The translations under genes and the position numbers were made by a program. Positions 46,773 through 56,301 of a DNA stretch of 64,000 nt are shown in pieces. How positions within the stretch are numbered: position 1 is the stretch's first letter; the number at the start of each line of letters is the position of its first letter. This DNA comes from an uncultured Myxococcales bacterium (GTDB lineage Bacteria; Myxococcota_A; UBA9042): the NCBI GenBank assembly GCA_903896545.1, contig CAITYF010000122.1, forward strand, positions 31,806 to 95,805, in the 5' to 3' direction. The notes beneath the pieces were generated by a model. The model was not told the origin of the DNA. It did no database searches and saw only the letters and a list, made by a program, of their open reading frames with translations.

Positions 46773-46798
46773 CGATTGCCGGACTTGGGCGGCAATCG
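46773..46798. repeat. 9-bp perfect inverted repeat between the O-acetylation operon and the MYXO-CTERM gene
   Basis: CGATTGCCG and CGGCAATCG flank an 8-base spacer, 50 bp upstream of the MYXO-CTERM gene start and 140 bp after the AlgJ-like stop on the same strand. It could end the upstream operon or be an operator for the downstream gene. No T-tract. Confidence 0.4.
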
Positions 46799-46937
46799 AG
46801 CCCAAGAATCTAGCCGAAAACCCCGCATCTTGGCAATCAAAACCGTGCTGGGCGCAATGCGAGACTGACCCCAAGCGCTGACGGCGTAGCCCGCGATGCC
46901 CCCATTCTCAGGCGCTCGCCGAGGCGATTGTGCAGCG

Positions 46938-48089
46938 TCACCTATCCGGCTGCATCTGCCGCTCCACGTGCACATCAATGACAACATCAGGCTTCTCAAC
47001 GTCCACCAATTCCTTGTCCAATGGCGGGCCAAACTCCACCGCCAGGAAATGGCTACAGCTTTCAGCCAGGAACGGAATCAGCGCATTCCCGTACGAATCC
47101 CCAAACATCAGCACACGTGGTCCCTTACTTCCCGGGCAGTCAAACGCCTCCAGTTTTGTCCCCTTGGGGCGCGTCACGCTCGGCTCTACGCGTTTGCAGC
47201 GCCGCGCCATCTTTTCAAATGTCTGTGGCCCGGCGTAGCGTTTCTCCAGATCCAGTTGCCGCGCCAAGTCGCCGCCCGGTCGGGGAATTTCGACAAACTG
47301 CAAGGCATTCTGCTCTACCACACGCATCTCCGGGAACCACTTGCGCAGTTCCGTCGCGATGTGGCGATACCCAAAGTACGCGCCGACCGCGTTCCAGTGG
47401 GTGTCCGTCTTGTGGTACGCCAGTGCCGACCTTTTGGCTTCCATTTCTGCGGCACGCAGGTCCAGGTAGCTCAAGCCCGCCTTGTGCAGCGTCTCGCCGA
47501 TCTGGTCCATGCGGCAGGGGCCTCCCGATTTCTGCACCCACATCGGCAGAAATTCCGGGTAGACGTTCTCTTTGTTCGGCGCCCAAACGTTCAAGTACTT
47601 GATGCCTTTGCTGGCCAAATACTCCGTGCGTTCGCGGGTGTAGGCGATTTCGTGCTGCAGGCCTTCTGGCGTGAACGGGAAAATGCAGCGGTACGCGTCG
47701 ATGGACTTGTTCGTTCCCAAGAACAGCCAGCCGTCCTTGCCCAAGAGGACGTCCGCGCGCGGGGAAATGCCGAGGACGTCGAGCATCAGCTCCGAATGTG
47801 CGGCGATGAGCGCGCTGCGATACCCAAAGTTGTCGCGCACCCAAGTCTCGTACAGCGCCGGCCACTTCTGCAGCGCCGCGAGGTTTGCCGTCAGCGGTGG
47901 CCATTCGGCCAGCTTGCGGTTCTCGTCAGGCGGCGGCGTCTTGTCCACGTGCCACTTCATGTCCGCCGCGGGCAACAGGATGCCCACGACGCTCACCAGC
48001 AGCAGCAGGTACTGCGCCCACACCGGCAACCAAACGTGCGCGGGCTCCGTCGTTTGCGTGGCAGGTTGTGGCACTGGACGCTTCGCCAT
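46938..48089 (-). CDS. AlgJ/AlgX-like SGNH O-acetyltransferase
   Basis: A 383-residue protein with one N-terminal membrane helix (~25-42) and a periplasmic SGNH-type domain. The Asp-His pair is in T-D-T-H-W-N near residue 235 and the Ser in G-D-S-Y-G near residue 330, the triad of alginate/exopolysaccharide acetyltransferases AlgJ and AlgX. It starts 3 bp after the MBOAT stop and would receive acetyl groups moved across the membrane by that protein to O-acetylate an exported glycan. The polymer itself is not identified. Third gene of a GT2-MBOAT-AlgJ unit. Confidence 0.88.
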   Translation of the reverse strand: MAKRPVPQPATQTTEPAHVWLPVWAQYLLLLVSVVGILLPAADMKWHVDKTPPPDENRKLAEWPPLTANLAALQKWPALYETWVRDNFGYRSALIAAHSELMLDVLGISPRADVLLGKDGWLFLGTNKSIDAYRCIFPFTPEGLQHEIAYTRERTEYLASKGIKYLNVWAPNKENVYPEFLPMWVQKSGGPCRMDQIGETLHKAGLSYLDLRAAEMEAKRSALAYHKTDTHWNAVGAYFGYRHIATELRKWFPEMRVVEQNALQFVEIPRPGGDLARQLDLEKRYAGPQTFEKMARRCKRVEPSVTRPKGTKLEAFDCPGSKGPRVLMFGDSYGNALIPFLAESCSHFLAVEFGPPLDKELVDVEKPDVVIDVHVERQMQPDR

Positions 48090-48092
48090 CGC

Positions 48093-49535
48093 TCAGAACC
48101 TGAAGTAGATGAAAGGATTGTGGGTTGACGCCGCGAGCATCACGGAGCTTGCCCAGAGCACCGCCATCATCGCCGCGATGGCAACGAGCGCGCTTGCGTG
48201 CCGCACCAAAAGGCCGAAATCGCCCGACTTGCCGAACGACTCCAGCTTCTCGCCGACCCACGGCACCAGCGGCGCGGCACCGAGTACCGCCAGCGTCAGC
48301 ATGACGCCCACGTCGAGCGTCAGAAACTGCAGAATCGGCCAAATCTCCGGCGGACCGCCCAGCCCCGCCATCGCCTTCACGTACACGCCCGCCTGCGTCA
48401 GCGTCGCGGCGCGAAACGGCACCCAGCCGAGTGTTACGACCAGCATCGTGTAAAAGTGCCGCAGCGGTCGCGGCGCGGCGTCCATCCACTTGCCCCACGA
48501 CGTGCGTTCAAGCGCGAGGAACGCGCCGTGGTAGAGCCCCCAGGCAATGAACGCCCAACTCGCGCCGTGCCAGAGTCCGCAGAGGAAAAACACGATGAGC
48601 AGGTTCAGCTTGTTGCGCCATTCCGAGCAGCGGTTGCCGCCCAGCGGAATGTACAGGTAGTCGCGAAACCAGTTGGAGAGTGAAATGTGCCAGCGTCGCC
48701 AGAATTCGCGGATGCTCTGCGAGGCGTACGGCCAGCGGAAATTCTCCGGGAAGCGAAAGCCGAGCAGGTGGCCCAGGCCAATCGCCATGTCCGAGTAGCC
48801 GCTGAAGTCGAAGTAGATTTGTCCGGTGTAGCAGACGATGCCGAGCCACGACGTCGCAAAGCCGAGCTGATCGGCGGGCAGGGCGAAGATGCGATCTGCG
48901 GGGACTGCGAGCGTGTTGGCGATGAGCACTTTCTTGCCCAAGCCCACCAGAAAACGCTGTGCGCCGTATGCCGCGCCCGCCACCGACATCCGCCGTCCGA
49001 GAAACTGCCACGCCACTTCGTGGTAGCGCAGAATCGGTCCGGCGACCAGCTGCGGAAAGAGCGTCACGTACAGCGCCAGATCGGCGAGGTTCTTCTGCGG
49101 CTCCGCGTCGCCGCGGTAGACGTCAATGACGTAGGACATCGCGTGGAACGTGAAGAAGGAAATCCCCAGCGGCATCACCCACTCAGGAATCGGCAGGGGC
49201 GGCAGTCCGATAATGTGCGAGAGCGAATTCACCGACGTCGCGGCAAACCCAGCGTACTTGAACGCCGCCAGCACGGACAAGTCCACCGTGACAGCAACCG
49301 CCAGCGCCCACTTCGCCGCAGGCGTTCCGCGCAGCTTGCCGATCCAGAGGCCAAAGGCGTAGTTCGTCAGGATCGTGCCGAGCATTACCCAGACGAGCTG
49401 CGGTTCGCCCCACGCGTAAAACAGCAGACTGATGAGCAGCAGCCACAGGTTGCGCAGCTGCCGCGGCAACAGGAGGTGACCACCCAGCGCGATGGGCAGG
49501 AAGATGAACAGGAACAGGGTGGAGGAAAAAACCAT
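48093..49535 (-). CDS. MBOAT family O-acyltransferase (AlgI-like)
   Basis: A 480-residue protein with about 11 membrane helices. The MBOAT signature is F-F-L-C-G-L-W-H-G-A-S-W near residue 325 with the essential His, and a P-L-G-G-N-R segment lies ~30 residues earlier. It transfers acetyl groups from a cytoplasmic donor across the inner membrane to an AlgJ-type partner. The adjacent AlgJ-like gene (3-bp gap) makes the pairing firm. Upstream by 21 bp is a GT2 gene. Confidence 0.93.
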   Translation of the reverse strand: MVFSSTLFLFIFLPIALGGHLLLPRQLRNLWLLLISLLFYAWGEPQLVWVMLGTILTNYAFGLWIGKLRGTPAAKWALAVAVTVDLSVLAAFKYAGFAATSVNSLSHIIGLPPLPIPEWVMPLGISFFTFHAMSYVIDVYRGDAEPQKNLADLALYVTLFPQLVAGPILRYHEVAWQFLGRRMSVAGAAYGAQRFLVGLGKKVLIANTLAVPADRIFALPADQLGFATSWLGIVCYTGQIYFDFSGYSDMAIGLGHLLGFRFPENFRWPYASQSIREFWRRWHISLSNWFRDYLYIPLGGNRCSEWRNKLNLLIVFFLCGLWHGASWAFIAWGLYHGAFLALERTSWGKWMDAAPRPLRHFYTMLVVTLGWVPFRAATLTQAGVYVKAMAGLGGPPEIWPILQFLTLDVGVMLTLAVLGAAPLVPWVGEKLESFGKSGDFGLLVRHASALVAIAAMMAVLWASSVMLAASTHNPFIYFRF

Positions 49536-49556
49536 GCCGTTCCTGAACCGCTCGTC

Positions 49557-50258
49557 TTACTTCAGAAGCTTGGTGCGGAGTCCGTACTTGGTGATGGCGT
49601 AGATCGCGCGGAAGCCGTCTTTCACGCCGATCTTCTTGCCTTCGGCATAGGTGCGACCGTCGTAAGAAATCGGCACTTCGTAGATCCGCAGCCCCGGCTT
49701 CGCTGCCAACTTTGCCGTCATCTCCGGCTCGATGCCAAAGCGATTCTCTTCCAGCGTGATCGACTGAATCACTTCGCGGCGGAACACCTTGTAGCAGGTC
49801 TCCATGTCGGTCAGGTTCAGATCGGTCACCATGTTGGAGAACGTCGTCAGCGCCTTGTTGCCAACCGAGTGCCAGAAGTACAGCACGCGGTGCGTCGAAC
49901 CAGCGAAGCGCGATCCGAACACAACGTCCGCCTTGCCTTCCGCGATTGGCTGCACCAAATGGCCGTACTCGCTCGGGTCGTATTCCAGATCGGCGTCTTG
50001 CACCAACACGATGTCGCCCGTCGCTTCCTGAAAACCGCGCCGCAGCGCCGCGCCCTTGCCCTGGTTCACTTCCTGCAGCAGCACGCGAATCTGCGGGTAC
50101 TGCGCTGCCAATTCAGCGAGGATGTCGCGCGTTCCGTCCTTGGAGCCGTCGTCCACAATGAGCAACTCGATATCAAACGGCTGCTTCAGGACCAGCGCCA
50201 CGATTTCGCGAATGGTCTTCTTCTCGTTGTAGCAGGGCATCACAACTGACAGTTTCAC
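49557..50258 (-). CDS. Family 2 glycosyltransferase (DPM1/polyprenyl-phosphate type)
   Basis: A 233-residue GT-A protein: V-V-M-P-C-Y-N-E at the N-terminus, [11 protein letters not shown] near residue 35, the DxD-like Q-D-A-D-L-E-Y-D near residue 90 and the acceptor loop C-Y-K-V-F-R-R. No C-terminal membrane helices, so it resembles dolichol-phosphate mannosyltransferase catalytic subunits. It likely loads a sugar on polyprenyl phosphate for a surface glycan or supplies GT39-type membrane enzymes. First gene of the O-acetylation unit. Confidence 0.92.
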   Translation of the reverse strand: MKLSVVMPCYNEKKTIREIVALVLKQPFDIELLIVDDGSKDGTRDILAELAAQYPQIRVLLQEVNQGKGAALRRGFQEATGDIVLVQDADLEYDPSEYGHLVQPIAEGKADVVFGSRFAGSTHRVLYFWHSVGNKALTTFSNMVTDLNLTDMETCYKVFRREVIQSITLEENRFGIEPEMTAKLAAKPGLRIYEVPISYDGRTYAEGKKIGVKDGFRAIYAITKYGLRTKLLK

Positions 50259-50325
50259 GAATCACCTCTGGCCGACTCAGAATCGGCGCGCGTAGTGTAG
50301 CGGGCAATGAAGCGCAGTTAAAGGG

Positions 50326-50886
50326 TCACTTCGCGATGCGCAGGCGGAGCATCGGCAGCAGCAGCGTGAGCGCACCGTGGAGCGCATCCAAATCGCCGTC
50401 ATTTTCCACGACGACGTCCGAGAGCGCCGCCGTCGCGACCAACTGCTGCGCGGACGGATCGCCCGACGCCAGCTCCGCGGCTTCCTGCCGGCGGAATTCT
50501 TCAAAACTCTGGGCATCACCGGCGCGACTCCGCAGCGCGAGGCGCTCGTACCGCACGGCTTCATCCGCTGCGACTTCCAGCAGCACAAAATCCGCGCGCC
50601 GCCGCAACACTTCGACTTCCGCCGGATTCCGAATGCTGTCGACCACAAAATCAGTGTCCGTCGGGATCCGCGGCAACGTCCGTTCCGCCAGCACGCCTGG
50701 CCCACCGGTCTGCCGCAGGTGCGTTCCCGCGGCGATGAGGTTGTCCCGCGACGTCTCCTGGCCGTTGTCCTTCAAGTAGATGCGGATCGCATCCGACAAC
50801 GACGTGTACCCAAACCCGTGGCTCTCCAGCCACGCTGCGACGGTGCCTTTGCCTGACGCGTTGCGTCCTGTCAGTCCCACGATCAT
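50326..50886 (-). CDS. P-loop nucleotide kinase-like protein
   Basis: A 186-residue protein beginning with a Walker A motif, G-L-T-G-R-N-A-S-G-K-G-T, followed by D-S-I-R-N-P-A-E-V mid-protein, a pattern seen in dephospho-CoA-kinase-like and AAA_18-type kinases related to nucleotide or cytidylate kinases. The exact phosphate acceptor cannot be told. Its ATG overlaps the stop of ygfZ (ATGA), so translation is coupled. It ends 67 bp upstream of the GT2 gene. Confidence 0.75.
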   Translation of the reverse strand: MIVGLTGRNASGKGTVAAWLESHGFGYTSLSDAIRIYLKDNGQETSRDNLIAAGTHLRQTGGPGVLAERTLPRIPTDTDFVVDSIRNPAEVEVLRRRADFVLLEVAADEAVRYERLALRSRAGDAQSFEEFRRQEAAELASGDPSAQQLVATAALSDVVVENDGDLDALHGALTLLLPMLRLRIAK

Positions 50887-51914
50887 GCCACACGCTCGTC
50901 GGCCGGAAAGACGTCCGGCTTGGTCGTCGTCACCACGCGCAGGCGCGCTTCTGCACCCGTCGCCTCGTCCTGCGCCAGCAGCACGCCGCCCGGAACGTAG
51001 ACCTTTCGCGCAATCGTCGCCAGTCCCAGCGTGTGAATTCCCGCCCACTGCACCGCCGTTCCCATTTTGCCGGCGCGTTTGCCTTCCAGAGTGCGCAACT
51101 GCCAGCCCGGTTGCGGCTCGCCTTCCTCGACCGTGACCCAGCAAAGATGGCGCCGCAGTTGCCCGCGGTACGTCATCATCGCGATCGCTTCCTGGCCGAC
51201 GTAGCAGCCCTTGCGGTAGTTCACCGTGTCGCGCAGACCGACTTCAAGCGGCAAGCTGCCTTCTTCGATGTCGCCGCGCAAAAGCGGTGCGCCCGCCTGA
51301 ATTCGCAGCGCATCCTGCGCACCGTGGCAGCCAATCGTCGCGCCCGCCGCCGTGAACGTCGCGACCAGATCGGGCACTGATGCGCGCGCCAAGAGGAACC
51401 ATTGCTCCGGCAGCGTCTGCCCGCCAGGCTGGTGGTCGCCCGTTTGGGTGCGCCAAGTCCGCACCGCGATTCCGTCGACCTGCGCGTGCGCCAGTAGCGT
51501 GTCCGTCAGCGGCACGCCCAGCTTCTCCGTGATTGCGGGGACTTCTGGGCCAACGAGCGTCACGATCGCCAGATCCGGCTGCAGTTCCAGCTCGCACGCG
51601 TTCATGATGGTGTAGCGATCGAGGTGGTTGCGCAGAAATTCCGCGTTGGCGAAGTCGGTCAGCAGCCAAACGCGCTCCGCTTCCTTCAAAAGCGTGAAGA
51701 TCGCGAGGATTTTGCCCTGCGCGTCGCACAAGCACGCCTGCGTCACGCCGTTGTCGGGCAAGTCCTTGACGTCCTGGGTGATCATCGCCTGCAGGTACTT
51801 CACGCGATCTTTGCCGGACACTTCAATGGCTTGCAGGTCATCGCGACCAAAGATCGCTGCCTGCGTCTGCGCGGCGTGGAGCACTTTCAGATCCGGGTCG
51901 GTCAGCTTGCGCAT
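50883..51914 (-). CDS. ygfZ: Folate-binding YgfZ/GcvT-like protein
   Basis: A 343-residue protein with the GcvT fold and the diagnostic K-G-C-Y-V-G-Q-E motif near residue 238, plus V-K-Y-L-Q-A-M-I-T-Q-D-V-K in the N-terminal third. YgfZ uses tetrahydrofolate to help repair or assemble [4Fe-4S] clusters, for example in MiaB. The window has ThiC and a radical SAM protein that would need such clusters. It is coupled to the P-loop kinase downstream. The 37 bp upstream are AT-rich, unlike the rest of the region, and may hold its promoter. Confidence 0.92.
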   Translation of the reverse strand: MRKLTDPDLKVLHAAQTQAAIFGRDDLQAIEVSGKDRVKYLQAMITQDVKDLPDNGVTQACLCDAQGKILAIFTLLKEAERVWLLTDFANAEFLRNHLDRYTIMNACELELQPDLAIVTLVGPEVPAITEKLGVPLTDTLLAHAQVDGIAVRTWRTQTGDHQPGGQTLPEQWFLLARASVPDLVATFTAAGATIGCHGAQDALRIQAGAPLLRGDIEEGSLPLEVGLRDTVNYRKGCYVGQEAIAMMTYRGQLRRHLCWVTVEEGEPQPGWQLRTLEGKRAGKMGTAVQWAGIHTLGLATIARKVYVPGGVLLAQDEATGAEARLRVVTTTKPDVFPADERVA

Positions 51915-51951
51915 CTTTGGATGAACATCCAGTAGACAAATATCTACATTT

Positions 51952-54900
51952 CTACGGGTGAAACGTCACGGCGTTGGTCGCCCAGGAACGCCACGTGCCG
52001 AATTCCAGATCGTACGTGGCAAAACTGTTGATCGTCGCGCCGGGGATATAGAGCCGGTCGACGCGGGCAACCCACTGATATTGTGGGCTCGTCGGGAAGA
52101 CCTGAATGCCGTCGATGGCTTGCAGATCCGGCAAGGCGAAGGTCGTGACGTTGGGCGCCACGTAGGCCCACCAAAAGGGGAAATTGCTGCCGTCGAGATG
52201 GATGCGGTTACACGAGGGCACGCGTCCTGGCGCGGCCGTCCAGGTCACAGCGAACGGGAATGGGCTTTGCTCGGTTGGGCTGGAGATGGTCGGCACGGTC
52301 AAGAACGGTCCCAGCCACAGACCAGGCTGGCTGACAAAAACCGCCATGCCGTCCGACAGCGCCACGCCGGCGTTCGGACGCTGGTCCAGATGATCGGGGG
52401 ACTCGTTCGCCACGCCCGTCGCGTCGACCCGCCACTGTGCGCCTTCGCGGTCGATCGCCAGAAGCGTCTGGTTGGGCAGGGGAACCAGCACGCGCACGCT
52501 GCGCACGGTCGAGAGATCCGCCCCCGCTGGCCAGCCGTCCTGCCACTGCCCGTTCGGCGGAAGCTTCCACAGCGCGGCCACAGTGCCCTGATTGCCGCCC
52601 GCCCACAGCGTGCCGTCGTCGGTTTGGGTAAGGGCGAACAGGTTGAGTTGCGCGTCCAACTCCAGTGCAGTCAGCGCAGGTTGACCGTTTACGAGCGTCA
52701 CCTGTAGCACCTTGCCCGCGTCGCCCACTGCCACCGCGCCCTTTTGCGTACACAAAACCGCGTGGAGATCGGTCGACAGATTGGTCGCCAGCGCCTGCCA
52801 ACCGGCGCCCACGTCCACTTCCATCCCGCCCTTGTCGCCCACGGCCACGCGCAGCAGGTCGTTCTGGCACACCGCGCGCAGCGTCGTGGGCAGCACGCCG
52901 ATCTCCTCACTCACTTTCTTGCCGTTCAGCCGTCGAATCAGCCCTAGTTCGCCAACAAGCGTCGCGTCGGTCGGCGTTCCTGCAGCCGCCAGCACCGCGA
53001 GCGGTTCTGTGTACGGGTCCAAAATTACCGGCTGGTAGATCGGCTTCAGCGTCGCCAAGTCGCCACGGTAGAGCATGCCGCGCTTGGTCACGATGAGGAG
53101 TTGGTCGTCCGTGCCACGCAGCACGCCCGTCAGGTCCTGCGCCACGCCGAGTCCAAGATCGCTCCACGTGCCATCGGTCGAACGCACCCGAACGTTGAGG
53201 TCGCCCGGCGTCTTCAGCCCCGGAGTTCGCGTTCCCGCTTCAGGTGGCACGCCTGTCGTCCCGGTTCCGTAGTCAACCAGCGCTTGGAAAATCCAAGTCG
53301 TGTCGGTGAGTTCGTCCGGCAGAAACGCCGGCAGATGCGGGATCGTCAGGTCGTCCTGCACGCCCGAAAAACCTTGTCCGCCCTCGCTCAGTTGCGTCAA
53401 AAGCTGCACAACGCCGTCCGAACCGAGGTTGAACCACACATTCACTTTCTGCGAGCCGCCGATTCCGTCGTAGGTCGACTGCGGGTGGTCCAGCCGCGTC
53501 GCCAGATTGCGCGTCAGCGGAATGTCCAGATTGATGTCCAGGCCCTTCACTTCATCGCCCGGCTGGTAATAGGGCTGCGGGAACACGTGCCGGCGAATGC
53601 CCATTGCCGTCGGCACAAACTTTTGCGTGTCGTTGGTCACGTAGCCGCCCACACACACAATCGCGAGCTCGTCCAGCCGCCCGTTCAGTTGGAAGTCGCC
53701 CGTCGTCTCATCCACCGCGATGACGTCGTACGGCAGCACATTTGTCAGCACTTTGTCAGGAGTCCAGGGCGGCGTTTGGTTGGGGGTATCGGTGTCGCGC
53801 TGGCTCGTGGCGCAGAGCACCTTGCGAATGCCCATGACGGGCTTGCAGACCGCGCGACCGGGAAGCGTCGGCTCGGCGTAGCAGCCAAAGCCGCTCCCGC
53901 AGACGTTGGCCTCCGTGCAGTCGGGCAGGCAGCGCTTGCCGGCGATGCCGTTGTCGATGCAGGAAAAGGTCACCCCGCTCGGCAAGCCCACGCAATCGGC
54001 GTCGGAGAAGCAGGTGTCGCACGTCTTGTCGCCGGCTTCGGATCCCTTGAGGCAGTTTGCGGGCGGGACGGAAATGTACTTCCCCATGTCGCGCACGCGG
54101 CCTTGCAGAACAGGATCAGGTGGGGTAATGGGTGGTTCTCCCCCGCCACCGTTGCTCGGCGGATGCTCAGGGAAGAGCAGAAGTGTCACGTTGCGCGCAT
54201 CAAAGGAAACAAGCGAAGTCGCCGTGTAATCGACCTTGCTCGCAGAAACGGTGATGGGGCCAACGACGTCCGATCCGCTGAAAACGACTTGCCCGGCGAC
54301 GTCTGTGAACGCCTTGTACTTGCCGTAAATCGGCTGTCCTGGCTGACCAAGGACGACAGTGGCGTCCTGAATCGCCGCGTGCGCGTACCAGTCAATGACC
54401 GTGACGTTCAACGTGCCGCCGATTTGCTCGCCCCACGTGCCGCCGTCTGCCGCGGTGGGGTTGAAGTAGTTGAAGCCGTTGAGCACGGTGTCCGCCGTGC
54501 CGCTGTAGACCGCATCCACGTTGACCGAGCCGCCGTTGTGCGCGGGCGTGAGAACTTCGGCGCGCGTCGAGTCGATGACCGAAACTGCGGTGGCTGACTT
54601 GCTGCCGAAGTAGAATTTCATGCCAGGATGGAAACCGGTGCCGTAGACCGTCACGGGCGTGCTGCCGCCTGTCGCGCCGATAGCCGGAACGACGGCGTTG
54701 ATGTGCATCTGCCCATCGGTGTACGTGAAGCCGTTGACGAGCGTCCCCGTCTCGCCGTCGCACGTGACGACCACGTCTACGGTGCCCAACGGTCCGGGCG
54801 GCGTTGTCGCGTGGATGGCGTTGTTGTCAAAAGCCTGAATCTGCGCGTGCCAAGTGCCGATCCGCACAGTGCAGTCGCCGGAGAAGTTGCTACCGCCGAT

Positions 54901-56199
54901 GATGATTGCCGTGCCGCCCTCAGGTGGACCCGAACTGGGCTGGATTTGGTCGACGTGCGGGACGCCCACGTACGTGTACGCGCCGGGCAAGGTCGCGTTG
55001 CCGTGGTCGGTTTGGAGCGTGACTTCGATCTTGCCCGCGCCGTGGCTTGGCACGGTGACGCTGATTTCACCGTTGGTCGCTTGGAACGTTGCCGGTCCGC
55101 CGTCCCAGGTGACACCGCTAACCTTGGTGCCAGTCGGCAGCGCCGCAAGCAGCGTGGCGGTGTTGCCGCCCGTCGTGGGGCCGTGTCCGGGCGAAACGCC
55201 GAGAAGCTGCACGGTCGATGACGGGCCAGCGTAAGCGAATGCGGGCGAGAGAAGGGTCGCGCCAAAAGGGCTGCTCACCAACATGTCGCGAACGCCGGGC
55301 TGTGCTTGCGCGTTCAAGGTTCCCATCGCAGGGATTGTCGCCCCACGGACTTCACTTGCAGTTCCAGCTGCCAAGGGCGCGATCAGCCCGCCCGCATAAA
55401 GTTCATCCGCGTGACCCAACGCAACGCCGTGCAAGGTCACGTCGGCGCCGACGATCGGCACGACGCTGGGCTCCACGTGCACGATGCGCGGCGCGCGACC
55501 GTACAGGAACGACCCCGACAGCACCGCGACGCCGCTGGCGTGGCGCACTGCAACCACGGCGTTTTGCTCGTCCGCGTCACCCATATTCGCCGCAGGCGGT
55601 GTGAGCGCGACGAGCGTGCCGTCGTCGATCACCTCATTGGCACTGGCTTCGCGCCAGCCGACAAGCACCTTGTCACCGGGACGAAAACCGCTTCCATGAA
55701 CGGTAATCTGCGTGCCGCCTTCGATCGGACCTTGCGCGGGCACAAACGTCTCCGCGTGCGTCTCTCCCAAATACGCGTAGCCACGGGTAATGCCGACGAA
55801 GCGCGGCTGCCCCGTCGCGTCCACGCCACTTTGCACCTTGACGTCAACGGAGGCCGGCACGTCGACCGGCGGGATGACCGCGTAGAGGTGGGTCTTACCG
55901 CCGCGCCAAGCAATCTCGCATTCGACGTCGCCGAGGAAGACACGCGCGTCATCACCAAAACCGACGCCTTTCAGGTCGATCTGCCCGCCGCCCGCGATCG
56001 GACCGCGATCCGGCGTTACAGAGAGCAGCTTGAGCGTACCCGACTGGCCGGGCAGGGCATCCGCACCCGGATCCACGGACTCCGCGTCCGCCGCGTTGTT
56101 CATGTCCACGTGTGTACCCGAAGAGCACGCAAAGACGCCGCACAGCAGCGAGAGCAGCGCGAACGCGTGGCGCGGGTTCTTCAGAAGGTGCAGGGACAT
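51952..56199 (-). CDS. Large IPT/TIG-repeat lipoprotein
   Basis: A 1415-residue exported protein (lipobox V-F-A-C-S near residue 25). Six IPT/TIG immunoglobulin-like domains follow at residues ~50-610, each starting with the P-x-x-G-P-x-x-G-G-x-x-I/V pattern. A carboxypeptidase-regulatory-like domain lies at ~625-690, then a Gly/Pro linker and a Cys-rich block (~730-800). The long C-terminal part contains W/G-rich blades that suggest a beta-propeller, ending W-A-T-N-A-V-T-F-H-P. It is likely a surface adhesin or scaffold. ATG 56199 begins the signal peptide and has GGAG upstream; the frame is open 16 residues further. Confidence 0.85.
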   Translation of the reverse strand: MSLHLLKNPRHAFALLSLLCGVFACSSGTHVDMNNAADAESVDPGADALPGQSGTLKLLSVTPDRGPIAGGGQIDLKGVGFGDDARVFLGDVECEIAWRGGKTHLYAVIPPVDVPASVDVKVQSGVDATGQPRFVGITRGYAYLGETHAETFVPAQGPIEGGTQITVHGSGFRPGDKVLVGWREASANEVIDDGTLVALTPPAANMGDADEQNAVVAVRHASGVAVLSGSFLYGRAPRIVHVEPSVVPIVGADVTLHGVALGHADELYAGGLIAPLAAGTASEVRGATIPAMGTLNAQAQPGVRDMLVSSPFGATLLSPAFAYAGPSSTVQLLGVSPGHGPTTGGNTATLLAALPTGTKVSGVTWDGGPATFQATNGEISVTVPSHGAGKIEVTLQTDHGNATLPGAYTYVGVPHVDQIQPSSGPPEGGTAIIIGGSNFSGDCTVRIGTWHAQIQAFDNNAIHATTPPGPLGTVDVVVTCDGETGTLVNGFTYTDGQMHINAVVPAIGATGGSTPVTVYGTGFHPGMKFYFGSKSATAVSVIDSTRAEVLTPAHNGGSVNVDAVYSGTADTVLNGFNYFNPTAADGGTWGEQIGGTLNVTVIDWYAHAAIQDATVVLGQPGQPIYGKYKAFTDVAGQVVFSGSDVVGPITVSASKVDYTATSLVSFDARNVTLLLFPEHPPSNGGGGEPPITPPDPVLQGRVRDMGKYISVPPANCLKGSEAGDKTCDTCFSDADCVGLPSGVTFSCIDNGIAGKRCLPDCTEANVCGSGFGCYAEPTLPGRAVCKPVMGIRKVLCATSQRDTDTPNQTPPWTPDKVLTNVLPYDVIAVDETTGDFQLNGRLDELAIVCVGGYVTNDTQKFVPTAMGIRRHVFPQPYYQPGDEVKGLDINLDIPLTRNLATRLDHPQSTYDGIGGSQKVNVWFNLGSDGVVQLLTQLSEGGQGFSGVQDDLTIPHLPAFLPDELTDTTWIFQALVDYGTGTTGVPPEAGTRTPGLKTPGDLNVRVRSTDGTWSDLGLGVAQDLTGVLRGTDDQLLIVTKRGMLYRGDLATLKPIYQPVILDPYTEPLAVLAAAGTPTDATLVGELGLIRRLNGKKVSEEIGVLPTTLRAVCQNDLLRVAVGDKGGMEVDVGAGWQALATNLSTDLHAVLCTQKGAVAVGDAGKVLQVTLVNGQPALTALELDAQLNLFALTQTDDGTLWAGGNQGTVAALWKLPPNGQWQDGWPAGADLSTVRSVRVLVPLPNQTLLAIDREGAQWRVDATGVANESPDHLDQRPNAGVALSDGMAVFVSQPGLWLGPFLTVPTISSPTEQSPFPFAVTWTAAPGRVPSCNRIHLDGSNFPFWWAYVAPNVTTFALPDLQAIDGIQVFPTSPQYQWVARVDRLYIPGATINSFATYDLEFGTWRSWATNAVTFHP

Positions 56200-56301
56200 A
56201 GTCTCCGGGCAAAATACGTCCGTGGGGACGCGAGGCACAGCATACACATCTGGTCGGGGTGAAACTACCGCTTTTGCGGCATCCGCCGTTTCTGGGGCAT
56301 T

